Assembly: GCA_964549105.1 (NCBI GenBank)
Contig: CAZJTZ010000035.1
Span: forward strand, 1 to 29,274
From: Hydrogenedens sp964549105
GTDB lineage: Bacteria; Hydrogenedentota; Hydrogenedentia; Hydrogenedentales; Hydrogenedentaceae
DNA length: 29,274 nt
Reading direction: 5' to 3'
A program made the position numbers and the translations under genes. Shown piece by piece: positions 1 through 8,614 of the stretch. The notes below the pieces were generated by a model. It was not told the origin of the DNA. It made no database searches and was given only the letters and a program-made list of their open reading frames with translations. The first letter of the stretch is position 1. Each line of letters begins with the position of its first letter.

Positions 1-305
<305 letters not shown>

Positions 306-410
306 ATGTTCTCATAAGACAGTGATATTCGCCTACGAGCCCATGAAAGTCTACTTGAATTCCTTGCATTCACTGTCCATTTTTTATAAAATTTCATATC
401 ATAAAAGTTT
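306..410 (+). other. 23S-5S internal transcribed spacer
   Basis: This is a spacer of about 105 bases between the 23S and 5S genes. I see no tRNA-like cloverleaf in it. It is AT-rich towards its 3' end, as is usual for rRNA processing spacers. Confidence 0.7.
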
Positions 411-526
<116 letters not shown>

Positions 527-535
527 ATTTTTTTT

Positions 536-820
536 GCCTGCCTGACATAAAACCCCTATCCAAAAGCATTCAACCAATATCAAAAAACTATCACCTTTTC
601 ACTAAAAAAATTGGGGGAAAACTTAGTCTTTCTGAAAGGGATAATGCTGTTAAAAAAAATCCTAAAACAGCAAAAGAACAAAATCACACGAAAATCAATA
701 GATATAAAAATAAAGACGAGATTATTATATACTCTTTTATTTCTTTTGGGGGTAAACCATACTTCGTAAAGATACCCTTTAAATTGACTTTTTTCAGTAA
801 CGCCACTTATGATTTAACTC
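536..820. other. intergenic region between convergent rRNA operon and wbpA-like gene
   Basis: AT-rich and poor in recognisable signals. A plus-strand open frame crosses it, but it starts inside the 23S gene and runs through 5S, so it is not credible as a gene. I see no convincing hairpin terminator for the minus-strand gene that ends at 821. Confidence 0.6.
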
Positions 821-2107
821 TTATAGTTTAATTACCTTTTCTTTCAATTGTTCACGGATATTTCTTGTTGCGTTTCGTGTGTCTAAAACGAGTTGAGAAC
901 TTTCCACTATTGCCTCATAGTCATAACTTGAATGTTCGGTAATAATTGTTACAAGGTCAAATTGAGATAAACCTTTTTTTAGTGGGTAGCAATAGAAATT
1001 TTCTCCCTCTACATCTATCTGTTCCACATAAGGGTCAGAAAAAAACACCTCTGCCCCTTTTTTCGTTAAAAGCGAAATAATATCCAGTGCTGGTGATTCC
1101 CGTAAATCAGAAACATCTTTTTTATAGGTTACACCTAAAAGCAAAATTTTACTTCCTTGAATACTCTTCTTCTTTTCATTCAACACATCTGCCATTTTTT
1201 CCACAACATATCTGGGCATAGACGAATTAACGGCACGCGCCAACTCAATGAAGCGTGCAGTATAATCCAATGTTTTCATTTTCCAGGAAAGGTAGACTGG
1301 GTCAATAGGAATACAATGCCCACCAAGTCCCGGTCCGGGATAGAACGGCATAAAACCGAACGGCTTTGTTTTTGCAGCATCTACTACCTCCCATATATCT
1401 ACCCCTAATTGTTCACACATCATTGCCATCTCATTGACCAGTGCAATATTTACTGCACGAAAAGTATTTTCCAGCAGTTTGACCATTTCTGCGGTTCGTG
1501 CGTCTGAGACAGGAACAACCTCAGAAACTATATGCTTATAAAGTTCTATTGTCTTTTGCATACATCCAGGGGTAATACCCCCAATCACTTTGGGTGTATT
1601 TCTTATATTAAACTGCTTATTTCCGGGGTCAACCCGTTCAGGAGAAAATGACAGATAGAAATCTTTGCCCACGCATAGTCCCCGTTTTGATAGACGAGGC
1701 AAAACTACTTCTTCCGTGGTACCGGGATAGGTCGTGCTTTCAAGCACAACAAGCATACCCTTATGTAGATGGGGTTCAATTGCATCTACCGCCTGAACGA
1801 TAAACGATATATCTGGCTCCTGTAATTTATTTAATGGCGTAGGCACACAAATACAAACCGCATCTGACTGTTCCAGCACATCATAATTATCTGTAATAGA
1901 AAAACGGTTGGTTTCCAGTGCTTCTTTAATTCGATGTGAAGGAACATCATCAAGATATGAAACGCCCGACTGAAGTTTCTTTACCTTCTCCTTATCTGTC
2001 TCAATACCCCAGACCTGCAATCCACCGTCATAGAATCCCAACGCAAGGGGAAGCCCTACATACCCCAAACCTACCACTGCTACCTTTTGAATTGAACTAT
2101 TTTCCAT
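821..2107 (-). CDS. wbpA: UDP-N-acetyl-D-glucosamine 6-dehydrogenase (WbpA-like nucleotide sugar dehydrogenase)
   Basis: At 428 aa it has the usual length for the UDP-glucose/GDP-mannose dehydrogenase family. The N-terminal NAD-binding Rossmann motif GLGYVGLP is at residues 13-20. STTYPGTTEE, at about 124-133, is typical of the NDP-sugar dehydrogenase family, and the central dimerisation domain contains LLENTFRAVNIALVNE. The catalytic cysteine is C265 in GGHCIP. The stretch FMPFYPGPGLGGHC resembles the WbpA/UDP-GlcNAc dehydrogenase branch more than UDP-glucose dehydrogenases. It should oxidise C6 of UDP-GlcNAc to the uronic acid in the cytoplasm, for surface polysaccharide synthesis. The start has an AAGGA site 8 bases upstream, overlapping the stop codon of the DUF2400 gene, so the two are probably cotranscribed. 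A WecC-type UDP-ManNAc dehydrogenase is the main alternative. Confidence 0.9.
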   Translation of the reverse strand: MENSSIQKVAVVGLGYVGLPLALGFYDGGLQVWGIETDKEKVKKLQSGVSYLDDVPSHRIKEALETNRFSITDNYDVLEQSDAVCICVPTPLNKLQEPDISFIVQAVDAIEPHLHKGMLVVLESTTYPGTTEEVVLPRLSKRGLCVGKDFYLSFSPERVDPGNKQFNIRNTPKVIGGITPGCMQKTIELYKHIVSEVVPVSDARTAEMVKLLENTFRAVNIALVNEMAMMCEQLGVDIWEVVDAAKTKPFGFMPFYPGPGLGGHCIPIDPVYLSWKMKTLDYTARFIELARAVNSSMPRYVVEKMADVLNEKKKSIQGSKILLLGVTYKKDVSDLRESPALDIISLLTKKGAEVFFSDPYVEQIDVEGENFYCYPLKKGLSQFDLVTIITEHSSYDYEAIVESSQLVLDTRNATRNIREQLKEKVIKL

Positions 2108-2118
2108 GAAATTTATCC

Positions 2119-2934
2119 TTACCGACAGTTAATCTTTTCAAATGTATCATATATGATTCTGTCCTTTAGCCCCAACATGCCCGTCTGACACAGCGAAAAA
2201 TCATATCGCAACGGGTCATCAGGACATATTTGTCCAAAAGCCTCTGTTATTAACATTGCAGTTTTCGCATTTATAGAACGGGGTGGAATAAGACGAAGCA
2301 TCATAGCCCATTGATAAATATGCGTATCCAGAGGTACTATTAATTGCTTCGGCTCGATAAAATCCCAGCAGCCTGCATCAATTTCATCTTTCCGAACCAT
2401 CCAGCGAAGGTACAGACAAAGCCGTTTGCAGGCACTATCTCTATCTGGATTAGGAACTAAAAAAGGCAACGGGTCATCTGCAAATTTACGCAACTCATCA
2501 GTAAAAGACTGAAAAGTAAACCATAAGTTTCCCGAACTCCTCTTATAGTACCTTGAAAAACAGGAACCGATAGAGGAATATTCCTTTACCAGTCTCTGAA
2601 GTCCATAAAGAAAATTTGCAACCGTTTCACCTGAAACAAAACGATAACGAAATGCCATCAGGGCAGTAATAAACTCATCATGACCCCATTGTAGAAGTTC
2701 CTGTGAAGGTGATTGCCACAAAGACAGTATTTCCTTTATCTTTCGATTAAAAACCGGAGCACTGCCAAAGGCAAACAGTGCAGAAATAAGTCCTACTATT
2801 TCCCTATCTTCTACCGAATGATAAGAATACAACCAATGCACAGGGTCGTTCATCGTAAACGCGGGAGAATGATAGTTGTTATATATCTCTTCAAGAATTG
2901 TTCTAACCGTTTTTATTTCATTTTTTGTCAGCAT
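2119..2934 (-). CDS. DUF2400 / TIGR02757 family protein
   Basis: At 271 aa it matches the conserved uncharacterised TIGR02757 (DUF2400) family throughout: an N-terminal segment with DPVHW followed by EIVGLISALFAFG, and a central VPLDTHIYQWAMML segment (about 200-214). The LDTH motif (D203, H205) resembles the VDTHV element of HhH-GPD DNA glycosylases such as endonuclease III. A distant relation to that fold is plausible, but no catalytic role is established. It lies 11 bases upstream of the UDP-GlcNAc dehydrogenase gene on the same strand. No clear Shine-Dalgarno site precedes the ATG, so the start is less certain than the family call. Confidence 0.85.
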   Translation of the reverse strand: MLTKNEIKTVRTILEEIYNNYHSPAFTMNDPVHWLYSYHSVEDREIVGLISALFAFGSAPVFNRKIKEILSLWQSPSQELLQWGHDEFITALMAFRYRFVSGETVANFLYGLQRLVKEYSSIGSCFSRYYKRSSGNLWFTFQSFTDELRKFADDPLPFLVPNPDRDSACKRLCLYLRWMVRKDEIDAGCWDFIEPKQLIVPLDTHIYQWAMMLRLIPPRSINAKTAMLITEAFGQICPDDPLRYDFSLCQTGMLGLKDRIIYDTFEKINCR

Positions 2935-3035
2935 AGCGTAAGTTGCAATGTTAAAAACATAGTTATAAATATTATGAAGTGTGATATGATAATTAAAAGT
3001 ATTTACCTGGCTTTGTATTGAACAGGAGTTTCATT

Positions 3036-3617
3036 ATGACACTTTCAAGCAATTTGGGTCAACACATTGCCCATCTCCGAGAGAAGAAGGGAATCTCAAG
3101 GGAAGAATTAGCAAAACAGAGCAGGTGTAAGGTAGAGGTTATTGAGGCATTAGAAGAAGGCAGGCTTTCACCTTCATTAGCCCCATTACTTCAGATTGCT
3201 CGTGGTCTGGGTGTCCATCTTGGAACACTTTTAGATGATAAACCACATGAAGGTCCCGTTATTACCAGAGACGCAAACAAAGAAAGTCCTATTGTCCGAT
3301 TCTCTGGAATTCGTATTGCATCGGATTCCAGCACTCTTGAATTTCATCCCTTAGCATACAACAAAGCAGGACGGCATATAGAGCCTTTTGTGATTGATGT
3401 TCATCCAACGGTTTCAGAAGATTGTATGTTTTCTGTTCACGAGGGAGAGGAATTTATTTATGTCCTCAAAGGCAAAATCCAGATTTCTTACGGTCCTGAT
3501 GTTTACATTTTAAGTCCCGGCGATAGCATTTATTACGATTCTACCACGCCGCATGAAGTTCGTGCTGCTGGTGAAGAGAATGGACGCATCATAGCCGTAA
3601 TTTATACCCCAGAATAG
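3036..3617 (+). CDS. HTH-XRE/cupin transcriptional regulator
   Basis: At 193 aa it has the standard two-domain layout of the HTH_3-cupin_2 regulators. The XRE-type helix-turn-helix covers about residues 6-60 (LREKKGISREELAKQSR, then a second helix around VIEALEEG). The cupin barrel covers about 95-192, with motif 1 HEGEEFIYVLKG (H135, E139, G146) and motif 2 PGDSIYYDSTTPHEV (H173). The ATG at 3036 is preferred over an in-frame TTG at 3018 because AGGAG sits 7 bases before it; the TTG lies upstream of that site. Relatives sense small ligands and control polyamine, amino-acid or envelope genes; the ligand here is unknown. It is divergent from the DUF2400 gene, and the 101-base gap should hold promoters for both. 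Confidence 0.88.
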   Translation: MTLSSNLGQHIAHLREKKGISREELAKQSRCKVEVIEALEEGRLSPSLAPLLQIARGLGVHLGTLLDDKPHEGPVITRDANKESPIVRFSGIRIASDSSTLEFHPLAYNKAGRHIEPFVIDVHPTVSEDCMFSVHEGEEFIYVLKGKIQISYGPDVYILSPGDSIYYDSTTPHEVRAAGEENGRIIAVIYTPE

Positions 3618-3658
3618 AATATTGCAATGTTGAAAAGGGAATACTTATCCCCAAACCA

Positions 3659-4690
3659 TCATGAGATTCTCTGTGTTTTGGACGGGATATAAGAAAGTTT
3701 GACTACCAGCAATTCTAAAGCCAATCTTTCATCCATTCCTGTCTGACGCATAGCGTAGGTAACCTCATTACAGAGATTCATGGCAGTAACCAACCTTTTC
3801 AAGCCAAACCGTTTAGCAAGAGGAGTCACCTTTTTCATTACAAAACTGCTTTTAGGCTTTTCTTCCGCAAGTTCTGTAGTCCGATACGCATTCTCAAGTA
3901 GCCAGTGAATTACCCCAATAATTTCAGGGGGCTCTTTCCCTTGATTAAATAAATCATTAAGCACAAGCCATGCCCCTTTCATATCTCCCCGGGCAATAGC
4001 ATCGGTTAGACTCCACACAGACTCCTCTGCCACATCTGCACATGACGCAATAACATCTTCTATCGTTATAGCACCTTTATCCCCTACATAACCGAGTAAA
4101 AGGGCTAACGCATTCTGAACATCGCTTAACCGTGTGCCACACCTTGCTACAAATTCTTCCAGTGCCCCAGGCGATATTTTCTTATTTCTTTCCTTCAAAT
4201 ATTGTTTTATCCATTCCCTTAATTCGCTTATAGATAGGGCAGGACATTCCACCAATCCGTTTATTTTGGAAAAGGCTTTATATAGTGGTTTCCTCGCATC
4301 TACGGATTCTGCCACACATATAAGTAGGGTAGCGTCTATCGGATTTTGCAAATATTCAAGCATGGCTTGTATTGGTTTTGCATCACTCTTCTCGCTACGG
4401 TCTAAAACCTCAAATTTACGGACTACAACCACTTTTTTGGGAGAGAAAAAGGGAAGGGTTCGGCACTCCATTACAATCTCGTTCAGATTGGTTTCATCGC
4501 CATAAAAAGTGCTCAGGCTCATAGATTCCGTTCCTTCCGGGATAAAATCTTTTATCAATTGTTCAATTACCTCTTCGGCAAGAACAGGCTCGTAACTTTC
4601 TTTACCCCCAGAACTGGAAGGACAGAATAACAAACAATTTGTAGGTAATTTATTTTTTAAAATTATTTTCTTTAATTCGGATATGTTCAT
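3659..4690 (-). CDS. holA: DNA polymerase III subunit delta
   Basis: At 343 aa it matches the HolA family length. The N-terminal AAA-like domain begins with a typical delta-subunit strand (NCLLFCPSSS), includes the segment with LPFFSPKKVVVVRKFE, and lacks a Walker A motif, as expected for delta. The middle domain has the family segment CGTRLSDVQNALALL, and the C-terminal collar domain is helical. Delta opens the beta sliding clamp within the clamp loader. It is the last gene of a minus-strand set bamD > lptE > holA, 72 bases after the lptE stop-side boundary. An lptE-holA neighbourhood is also seen in Escherichia coli, which supports both calls. Confidence 0.88.
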   Translation of the reverse strand: MNISELKKIILKNKLPTNCLLFCPSSSGGKESYEPVLAEEVIEQLIKDFIPEGTESMSLSTFYGDETNLNEIVMECRTLPFFSPKKVVVVRKFEVLDRSEKSDAKPIQAMLEYLQNPIDATLLICVAESVDARKPLYKAFSKINGLVECPALSISELREWIKQYLKERNKKISPGALEEFVARCGTRLSDVQNALALLLGYVGDKGAITIEDVIASCADVAEESVWSLTDAIARGDMKGAWLVLNDLFNQGKEPPEIIGVIHWLLENAYRTTELAEEKPKSSFVMKKVTPLAKRFGLKRLVTAMNLCNEVTYAMRQTGMDERLALELLVVKLSYIPSKTQRIS

Positions 4691-4762
4691 AAGATTTTTA
4701 AAACAATAACCCTTTATAAAAACCTTTTCAAGGGAATGAAAACATTATTCATCAAAATTCCA

Positions 4763-5371
4763 TTACCAGGGCTCAATCGTGCGATAAAAGATATCCGAAG
4801 CCAACTGCTCCAATGCTTCTGAAACTGCGCGATTTTCTTCATCGCTTGCAAAGGAACGAACAGGTACTAAAAATGTTTCCACATTTCCTCGAAGTCTATC
4901 AGAAGATTGTCCTGCGGCATGCGTAAAAAAAGTGCTTTCTCCCACCATCATTGGCTCTTGCCATAAAACTTTACCTGTCTGTTGGTCGGTTACTTGAACC
5001 CCTGCCGTAACAGCGATGAGAAACTGTGTTGTCTCGTCGTTTCTATCGTAAGTCAATCCTTTCCGTGTGTAATCCAGGATAACCCCTTCTATCAACAAAT
5101 CTGCTTCTTCTTGTTTTACTACTTTCAGCCGTCCATCATTAATAAACTTTCGAATTAGAGCATTTGTCAACGGTGCTTGAAAATCATACTCAGAAGACTT
5201 GTTGTAAAATCCAGAAACGGCTACGGTTTGATAACGCGGGTCTAAAGAAACTTTGGTCGTATAAGCACAACTTAAATCAAGTATAGACAGAAAAGCAACT
5301 AATCCAAAATATAACAAAGATTGACCTGTCCAAAAGAACAAAATCTGTCTTTTATCCTTCACAAATCTCAT
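4763..5371 (-). CDS. lptE: LptE family LPS-assembly protein
   Basis: 202 aa. After a hydrophobic N-terminal segment (about 10-31) comes C35, in the context DLSC, then a domain typical of LptE/RlpB: SVAVxxFxNKS-like VAVSGFYNKSSEYDF, LTNALIRKFINDGRLKVV, ADLLIEGVILDY, and TGKVLWQEP. LptE plugs the LptD barrel and helps insert lipopolysaccharide into the outer membrane. The lipobox is poor (Asp at -3, Leu at -2), so lipidation at C35 is plausible but not certain. The start codon overlaps the bamD stop by one base (TAATG), which implies translational coupling. The adjacency to holA and bamD fits an envelope role. Confidence 0.8.
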   Translation of the reverse strand: MRFVKDKRQILFFWTGQSLLYFGLVAFLSILDLSCAYTTKVSLDPRYQTVAVSGFYNKSSEYDFQAPLTNALIRKFINDGRLKVVKQEEADLLIEGVILDYTRKGLTYDRNDETTQFLIAVTAGVQVTDQQTGKVLWQEPMMVGESTFFTHAAGQSSDRLRGNVETFLVPVRSFASDEENRAVSEALEQLASDIFYRTIEPW

Positions 5372-6366
5372 TATTTCTTTATCCCTTGTTCAAATTGGGT
5401 CTTCAAGTCACTCATTTTCACAGGATTTTCCTGAAGCCAATGATTGGCTTCCTCTGCAAAAGGTGTATCATTATATTGTGTGGCTACCAACTGATAATAT
5501 ATCCGGGCCGAATCAAACTTTCTCTGTTTCTCATAAAAGCGAGCCACCATCAATTTTTGTTCTGATATGTTTTTCCGCATCTGTTGTCGCCATCCCTTCA
5601 CTTCCTCGCATCTGCTATCCTCTGGAAACTTTCTCAAAAAATCATCAATAGCCTCAATAGCCAATTCTGCCCTGCTCTGGTCATAAGCAGGTGGTAAGGA
5701 GGACTCATAATAACAACGGGCTAACCCATAACGAGCATCGTCTACCCAATCGGATTGAGAATAATTTTCTATCACTCGCCGATACTCATAAGCCGCTTCA
5801 ATATATTCCTTGCGAGCATGGTGGCATAATCCAATCTTATATTGTGCCTCGGCTGAACCTGGCATAAAAGGTTGGTTGCTAACTACCATCCCATAAACTT
5901 CAATCGCATGCTTCATCGGTTTCCCTTTGAAAAAAGACAAAAACTTACTCCTTTTTTGCTTCCCTTTTTCATATAATTTGTCCCCTATTTCAAACTGTTT
6001 CCGTATGGCTTGCTCATAAAGTTTTGAGTCCGGATAACTGGATATTAACTTCTGAAATTCTTTTGCTGCCTCTAACCATTTACCCATTGCCATCTTAATT
6101 TCACCCCGTAGAAATAGGTTCTGGTCTGCCAATGGGTCCTGTCCATAAAAATCAAAAAACTTCTCCGTCTCTTTAAGCGCCTTCTTCAATTCTCCCTGCA
6201 TATACAGACTTCGAGCATACTCTATCTGCAATTCTGCTGTTTCCTTGGGCATCCGCTTTACATTAATAAACCTACCTGTCTGCGGCGTCCAGGTCCACTG
6301 CCCATAACTATTCCAAACTAATAAAAAACTCATTATTACAAACACAAAAACGAACCGCTTTTTCAT
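5371..6366 (-). CDS. bamD: BamD/YfiO-like outer membrane assembly TPR protein
   Basis: 331 aa with an N-terminal signal sequence (about 1-22), then a W-x-W motif and several tetratricopeptide-like repeats with BamD features: YARSLYMQGELKKALKETE, AAKEFQKLISSYPDSKL, AQYKIGLCHHARKEYIEAA, and YYQLVATQYNDTPFAEEA. BamD belongs to the beta-barrel assembly machinery and recruits outer-membrane protein precursors. It is longer than the Escherichia coli protein (about 245 aa) and has no cysteine at the signal cleavage region, so it does not look like a lipoprotein. GGAG lies 7 bases before the ATG. It is the first gene of the bamD-lptE-holA set. A generic outer-membrane TPR protein (CpoB/YbgF type) is the main alternative. 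Confidence 0.72.
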   Translation of the reverse strand: MKKRFVFVFVIMSFLLVWNSYGQWTWTPQTGRFINVKRMPKETAELQIEYARSLYMQGELKKALKETEKFFDFYGQDPLADQNLFLRGEIKMAMGKWLEAAKEFQKLISSYPDSKLYEQAIRKQFEIGDKLYEKGKQKRSKFLSFFKGKPMKHAIEVYGMVVSNQPFMPGSAEAQYKIGLCHHARKEYIEAAYEYRRVIENYSQSDWVDDARYGLARCYYESSLPPAYDQSRAELAIEAIDDFLRKFPEDSRCEEVKGWRQQMRKNISEQKLMVARFYEKQRKFDSARIYYQLVATQYNDTPFAEEANHWLQENPVKMSDLKTQFEQGIKK

Positions 6367-6586
6367 TTAAATTCTCCACATTCCAAAATTCTTATCATTA
6401 ATTTTCTATCTGCCCAAAACTTCACGACACAAGTTTATCTTAAAAGTCCATATTTGAATATAATAATAACATAAATAAGCAAAAGTTTAAAACAGACTTT
6501 TCTCAAAGACTTTCATAATTTAACTTAAAAATACTAATACTTTTAAGGAACACTTTACAAACTATTGACAGAAGAATTAAAACGAT
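6367..6586. other. divergent intergenic region upstream of bamD and the methyltransferase gene
   Basis: A 220-base, strongly AT-rich gap between divergently transcribed genes, which must hold both promoters. I could not identify a convincing -35/-10 pair for either direction. The TTGACA at 6564-6569 is too close to the plus-strand start to act as its -35. Confidence 0.5.
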
Positions 6587-7291
6587 ATGAAAAAACCCGA
6601 GTTAAATTTACAAACCACTACTTTATGGGATTATCCCTCTCAACATTATGGAGAGCGAATGCAGGGAGACCAAAATTATCCCGGTGCAACTCCTTCTTAT
6701 GTAATATGGAACTTACTTCAACGCTATACCCATGAAAAGGATTTAATTGTAGACCCCATGTGCGGAAGCGGCACAACCCTGGATGTATGTAGAGATCTTA
6801 ATCGAAAGGTTATCGGCTTCGATTTAAGCCCTTATCGAAACGACATTATCCCTGCTGACGCACGCCATTTGCCTTTGCGAAATGAATGTGCCGACTTTGT
6901 GTTTGTTGACCCTCCTTATGGAAACCATATCCACTATTCGGACGACCCTCGCTGTATCGGACTCTTTAACGCCAACGACGAAGCCTATTACCAATCTATG
7001 GAAGCCTGTATCCAGGAAATGTATCGTATCCTAAAACCCCAACGGTTTGCAGCACTTTATTGCTGCGATTCGTTCCAGAAAAAAAAGCCATTTGCCCCAA
7101 TTGGTTTTCGATTATTCTCTATTATGCTAAAATGGTTCACCCCCATTGACATTATTTCTGTGGTTCGACATAACCGCACACTGAAACGAAGACACTATCA
7201 TACCGAAACTATTCGAGGTAATTATTTTCTCCGTGGATTTAATTATTTGTTTATAATGAAAAAGGAAACAATAAAAAATAAAAACAAATAG
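6587..7291 (+). CDS. solitary DNA methyltransferase (N4-cytosine/N6-adenine type)
   Basis: 234 aa. The SAM-binding motif I is DPMCGSGTT (56-64), followed by an acidic residue at the end of the next strand (D79 in IGFDLSP). ADARHLPL is at 90-97, and the catalytic motif IV DPPYG is at 108-112. Motif I precedes motif IV, and there is almost no room for a separate target-recognition domain. The N-terminal block with WDYPSQHYG and GATPSYVIWNLL is shared with small orphan methylases. It should transfer a methyl group to an exocyclic amino group in DNA; an RNA or other substrate cannot be excluded. No restriction endonuclease is nearby. It is followed 13 bases later by the WbsX-like gene. Confidence 0.75.
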   Translation: MKKPELNLQTTTLWDYPSQHYGERMQGDQNYPGATPSYVIWNLLQRYTHEKDLIVDPMCGSGTTLDVCRDLNRKVIGFDLSPYRNDIIPADARHLPLRNECADFVFVDPPYGNHIHYSDDPRCIGLFNANDEAYYQSMEACIQEMYRILKPQRFAALYCCDSFQKKKPFAPIGFRLFSIMLKWFTPIDIISVVRHNRTLKRRHYHTETIRGNYFLRGFNYLFIMKKETIKNKNK

Positions 7292-7304
7292 AAGGAAAAC
7301 CTGA

Positions 7305-8591
7305 ATGTTTAATATCCCCAAAAATAGTTTTTTATTATATTTCTGCCTTAAAATCGTTCTTATCTTTACCCTGCTTTTCTATATTGCAGGAAAACAATGT
7401 TATGCCGATGATAAAACACAGGGACAGGTTTTACCTATAAAAAATTCTTCCGATGACTATACCGTTGTGTGTTTTTATTTTCCCAATTATCATGTTGACC
7501 CGCGAAATGAAAAGGTTCATGGAAAGAACTGGACTGAATGGGAATTAGTAAAAAATGCAAAACCCCGTTTTGAAGGACATCAGCAACCAAAAGTTCCACT
7601 CTGGGGATATGTAGATGAAGCCGACCCCAAAGTGATGAGTATGAAGATAGACACTGCTGCAAAGCATGGTATTGATGTATTTCTATTTGATTGGTATTGG
7701 TATAACGACGGACCTTTCTTACAGCGATGTTTAGAAGAAGGTTACTTAAAAGCCCCCAATCATGAACAGGTGCGGTTTGCAATTATGTGGGCAGACCATA
7801 CCTGGCTGAACATCCATCCTATCTCCCTGGAAAAGGTTCAATCCCCTGATGTCTTGTATCCTGGTGAAGTGACTTTTGAAACCTTCGAGCGTATGACTGA
7901 CCATATAGTTGACAAATACTTTTCTGACCCGGCTTATTGGACTATACAGGGAAAACCCTTCTTTTCTATCTATGAAATTCATACCTTTGTAGATGGTATT
8001 GGTGGTCTGGAAATGGCTAAAAAGGCTCTGGACAATTTTCAAGTGAAAGCCATAAAAAAAGGACTTCCGGGAGTGCATATCAATATGATTAACATGAATG
8101 GTTGTATCCCGAAATGTGTTCAAGGAAAAATGTCTCTTCCCGAATTAATAAAATACTTAAAAATAGATACTGTAACCTCGTATGTATGGGTTCACGATGT
8201 AGGTTTGGATAAATTTCCTGAAACACCCTACACAGAACTTGCAAGTAAGATTGAAAAAATATGGGATGAACGGGTAAATCAGTTTGGTGTGCCTTACTTT
8301 CCAAATGTAACTATGGGTTGGGATTCTTCACCTCGTTGCCAACAGGATGACCCGTTTGAACCCAAAGGGTATCCTTTCACGCCCATTATATCTGGCAATA
8401 CACCCGAACAATTTCAATCTGCTTTGGAAAAATGTCGTGATTTTCTGGATAAAAATCCAACCTGTAATAAGATGCTTACTATTAACGCATGGAACGAATG
8501 GACAGAAGGAAGTTACCTTGAACCTGATACTCAACATGGTTTGGCTTATCTCGAAGCAATAAAGAATATCTTTGGAAAAGCAGGCAAATAA
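7305..8591 (+). CDS. secreted WbsX / glycoside hydrolase family 99-like protein
   Basis: 428 aa. An N-terminal signal peptide (about 1-35, probable cleavage after CYA) is followed by a domain that matches the WbsX/GH99-like family: CFYFPNYHVDPRNE, GKNWTEWELVKNAKPRFEGH, GIDVFLFDWYWYNDG, and the C-terminal NAWNEWTEGSYLEPD. GH99 enzymes cleave alpha-mannosides and use glutamates in an E-W-x-E motif; here E398 and E401 fit that pattern. WbsX homologues are often annotated as glycosyltransferases of O-antigen clusters, but the export signal argues for a hydrolase acting outside the cytoplasm. An AAGGA site lies 8 bases before the ATG. A GH38 alpha-mannosidase gene is two genes downstream, which supports a mannan or mannoside substrate. 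Confidence 0.82.
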   Translation: MFNIPKNSFLLYFCLKIVLIFTLLFYIAGKQCYADDKTQGQVLPIKNSSDDYTVVCFYFPNYHVDPRNEKVHGKNWTEWELVKNAKPRFEGHQQPKVPLWGYVDEADPKVMSMKIDTAAKHGIDVFLFDWYWYNDGPFLQRCLEEGYLKAPNHEQVRFAIMWADHTWLNIHPISLEKVQSPDVLYPGEVTFETFERMTDHIVDKYFSDPAYWTIQGKPFFSIYEIHTFVDGIGGLEMAKKALDNFQVKAIKKGLPGVHINMINMNGCIPKCVQGKMSLPELIKYLKIDTVTSYVWVHDVGLDKFPETPYTELASKIEKIWDERVNQFGVPYFPNVTMGWDSSPRCQQDDPFEPKGYPFTPIISGNTPEQFQSALEKCRDFLDKNPTCNKMLTINAWNEWTEGSYLEPDTQHGLAYLEAIKNIFGKAGK

Positions 8592-8614
8592 AATGTTTTA
8601 TCAAGGAAAAATTT

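Noticed and set aside
306..410. tRNA gene in the 23S-5S spacer
   Set aside because: No cloverleaf, T-loop (GGTTCGA-like) or CCA end is visible.
3018..3035. TTG start for the HTH-cupin gene
   Set aside because: The AGGAG site lies downstream of this TTG and is well placed for the ATG at 3036.
3618..3658. GGGA...TCCC between the convergent HTH-cupin and holA genes as a terminator
   Set aside because: Only four pairs and no T run on either strand.
6560..6586. TTGACA as a promoter element for the methyltransferase gene
   Set aside because: It lies about 20 bases from the start codon, leaving no room for a -10 element and a ribosome-binding site.
8347..8562. Alternative plus-strand frame inside the WbsX-like gene
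   Set aside because: The WbsX frame is conserved throughout this stretch, including the E-W-x-E motif.
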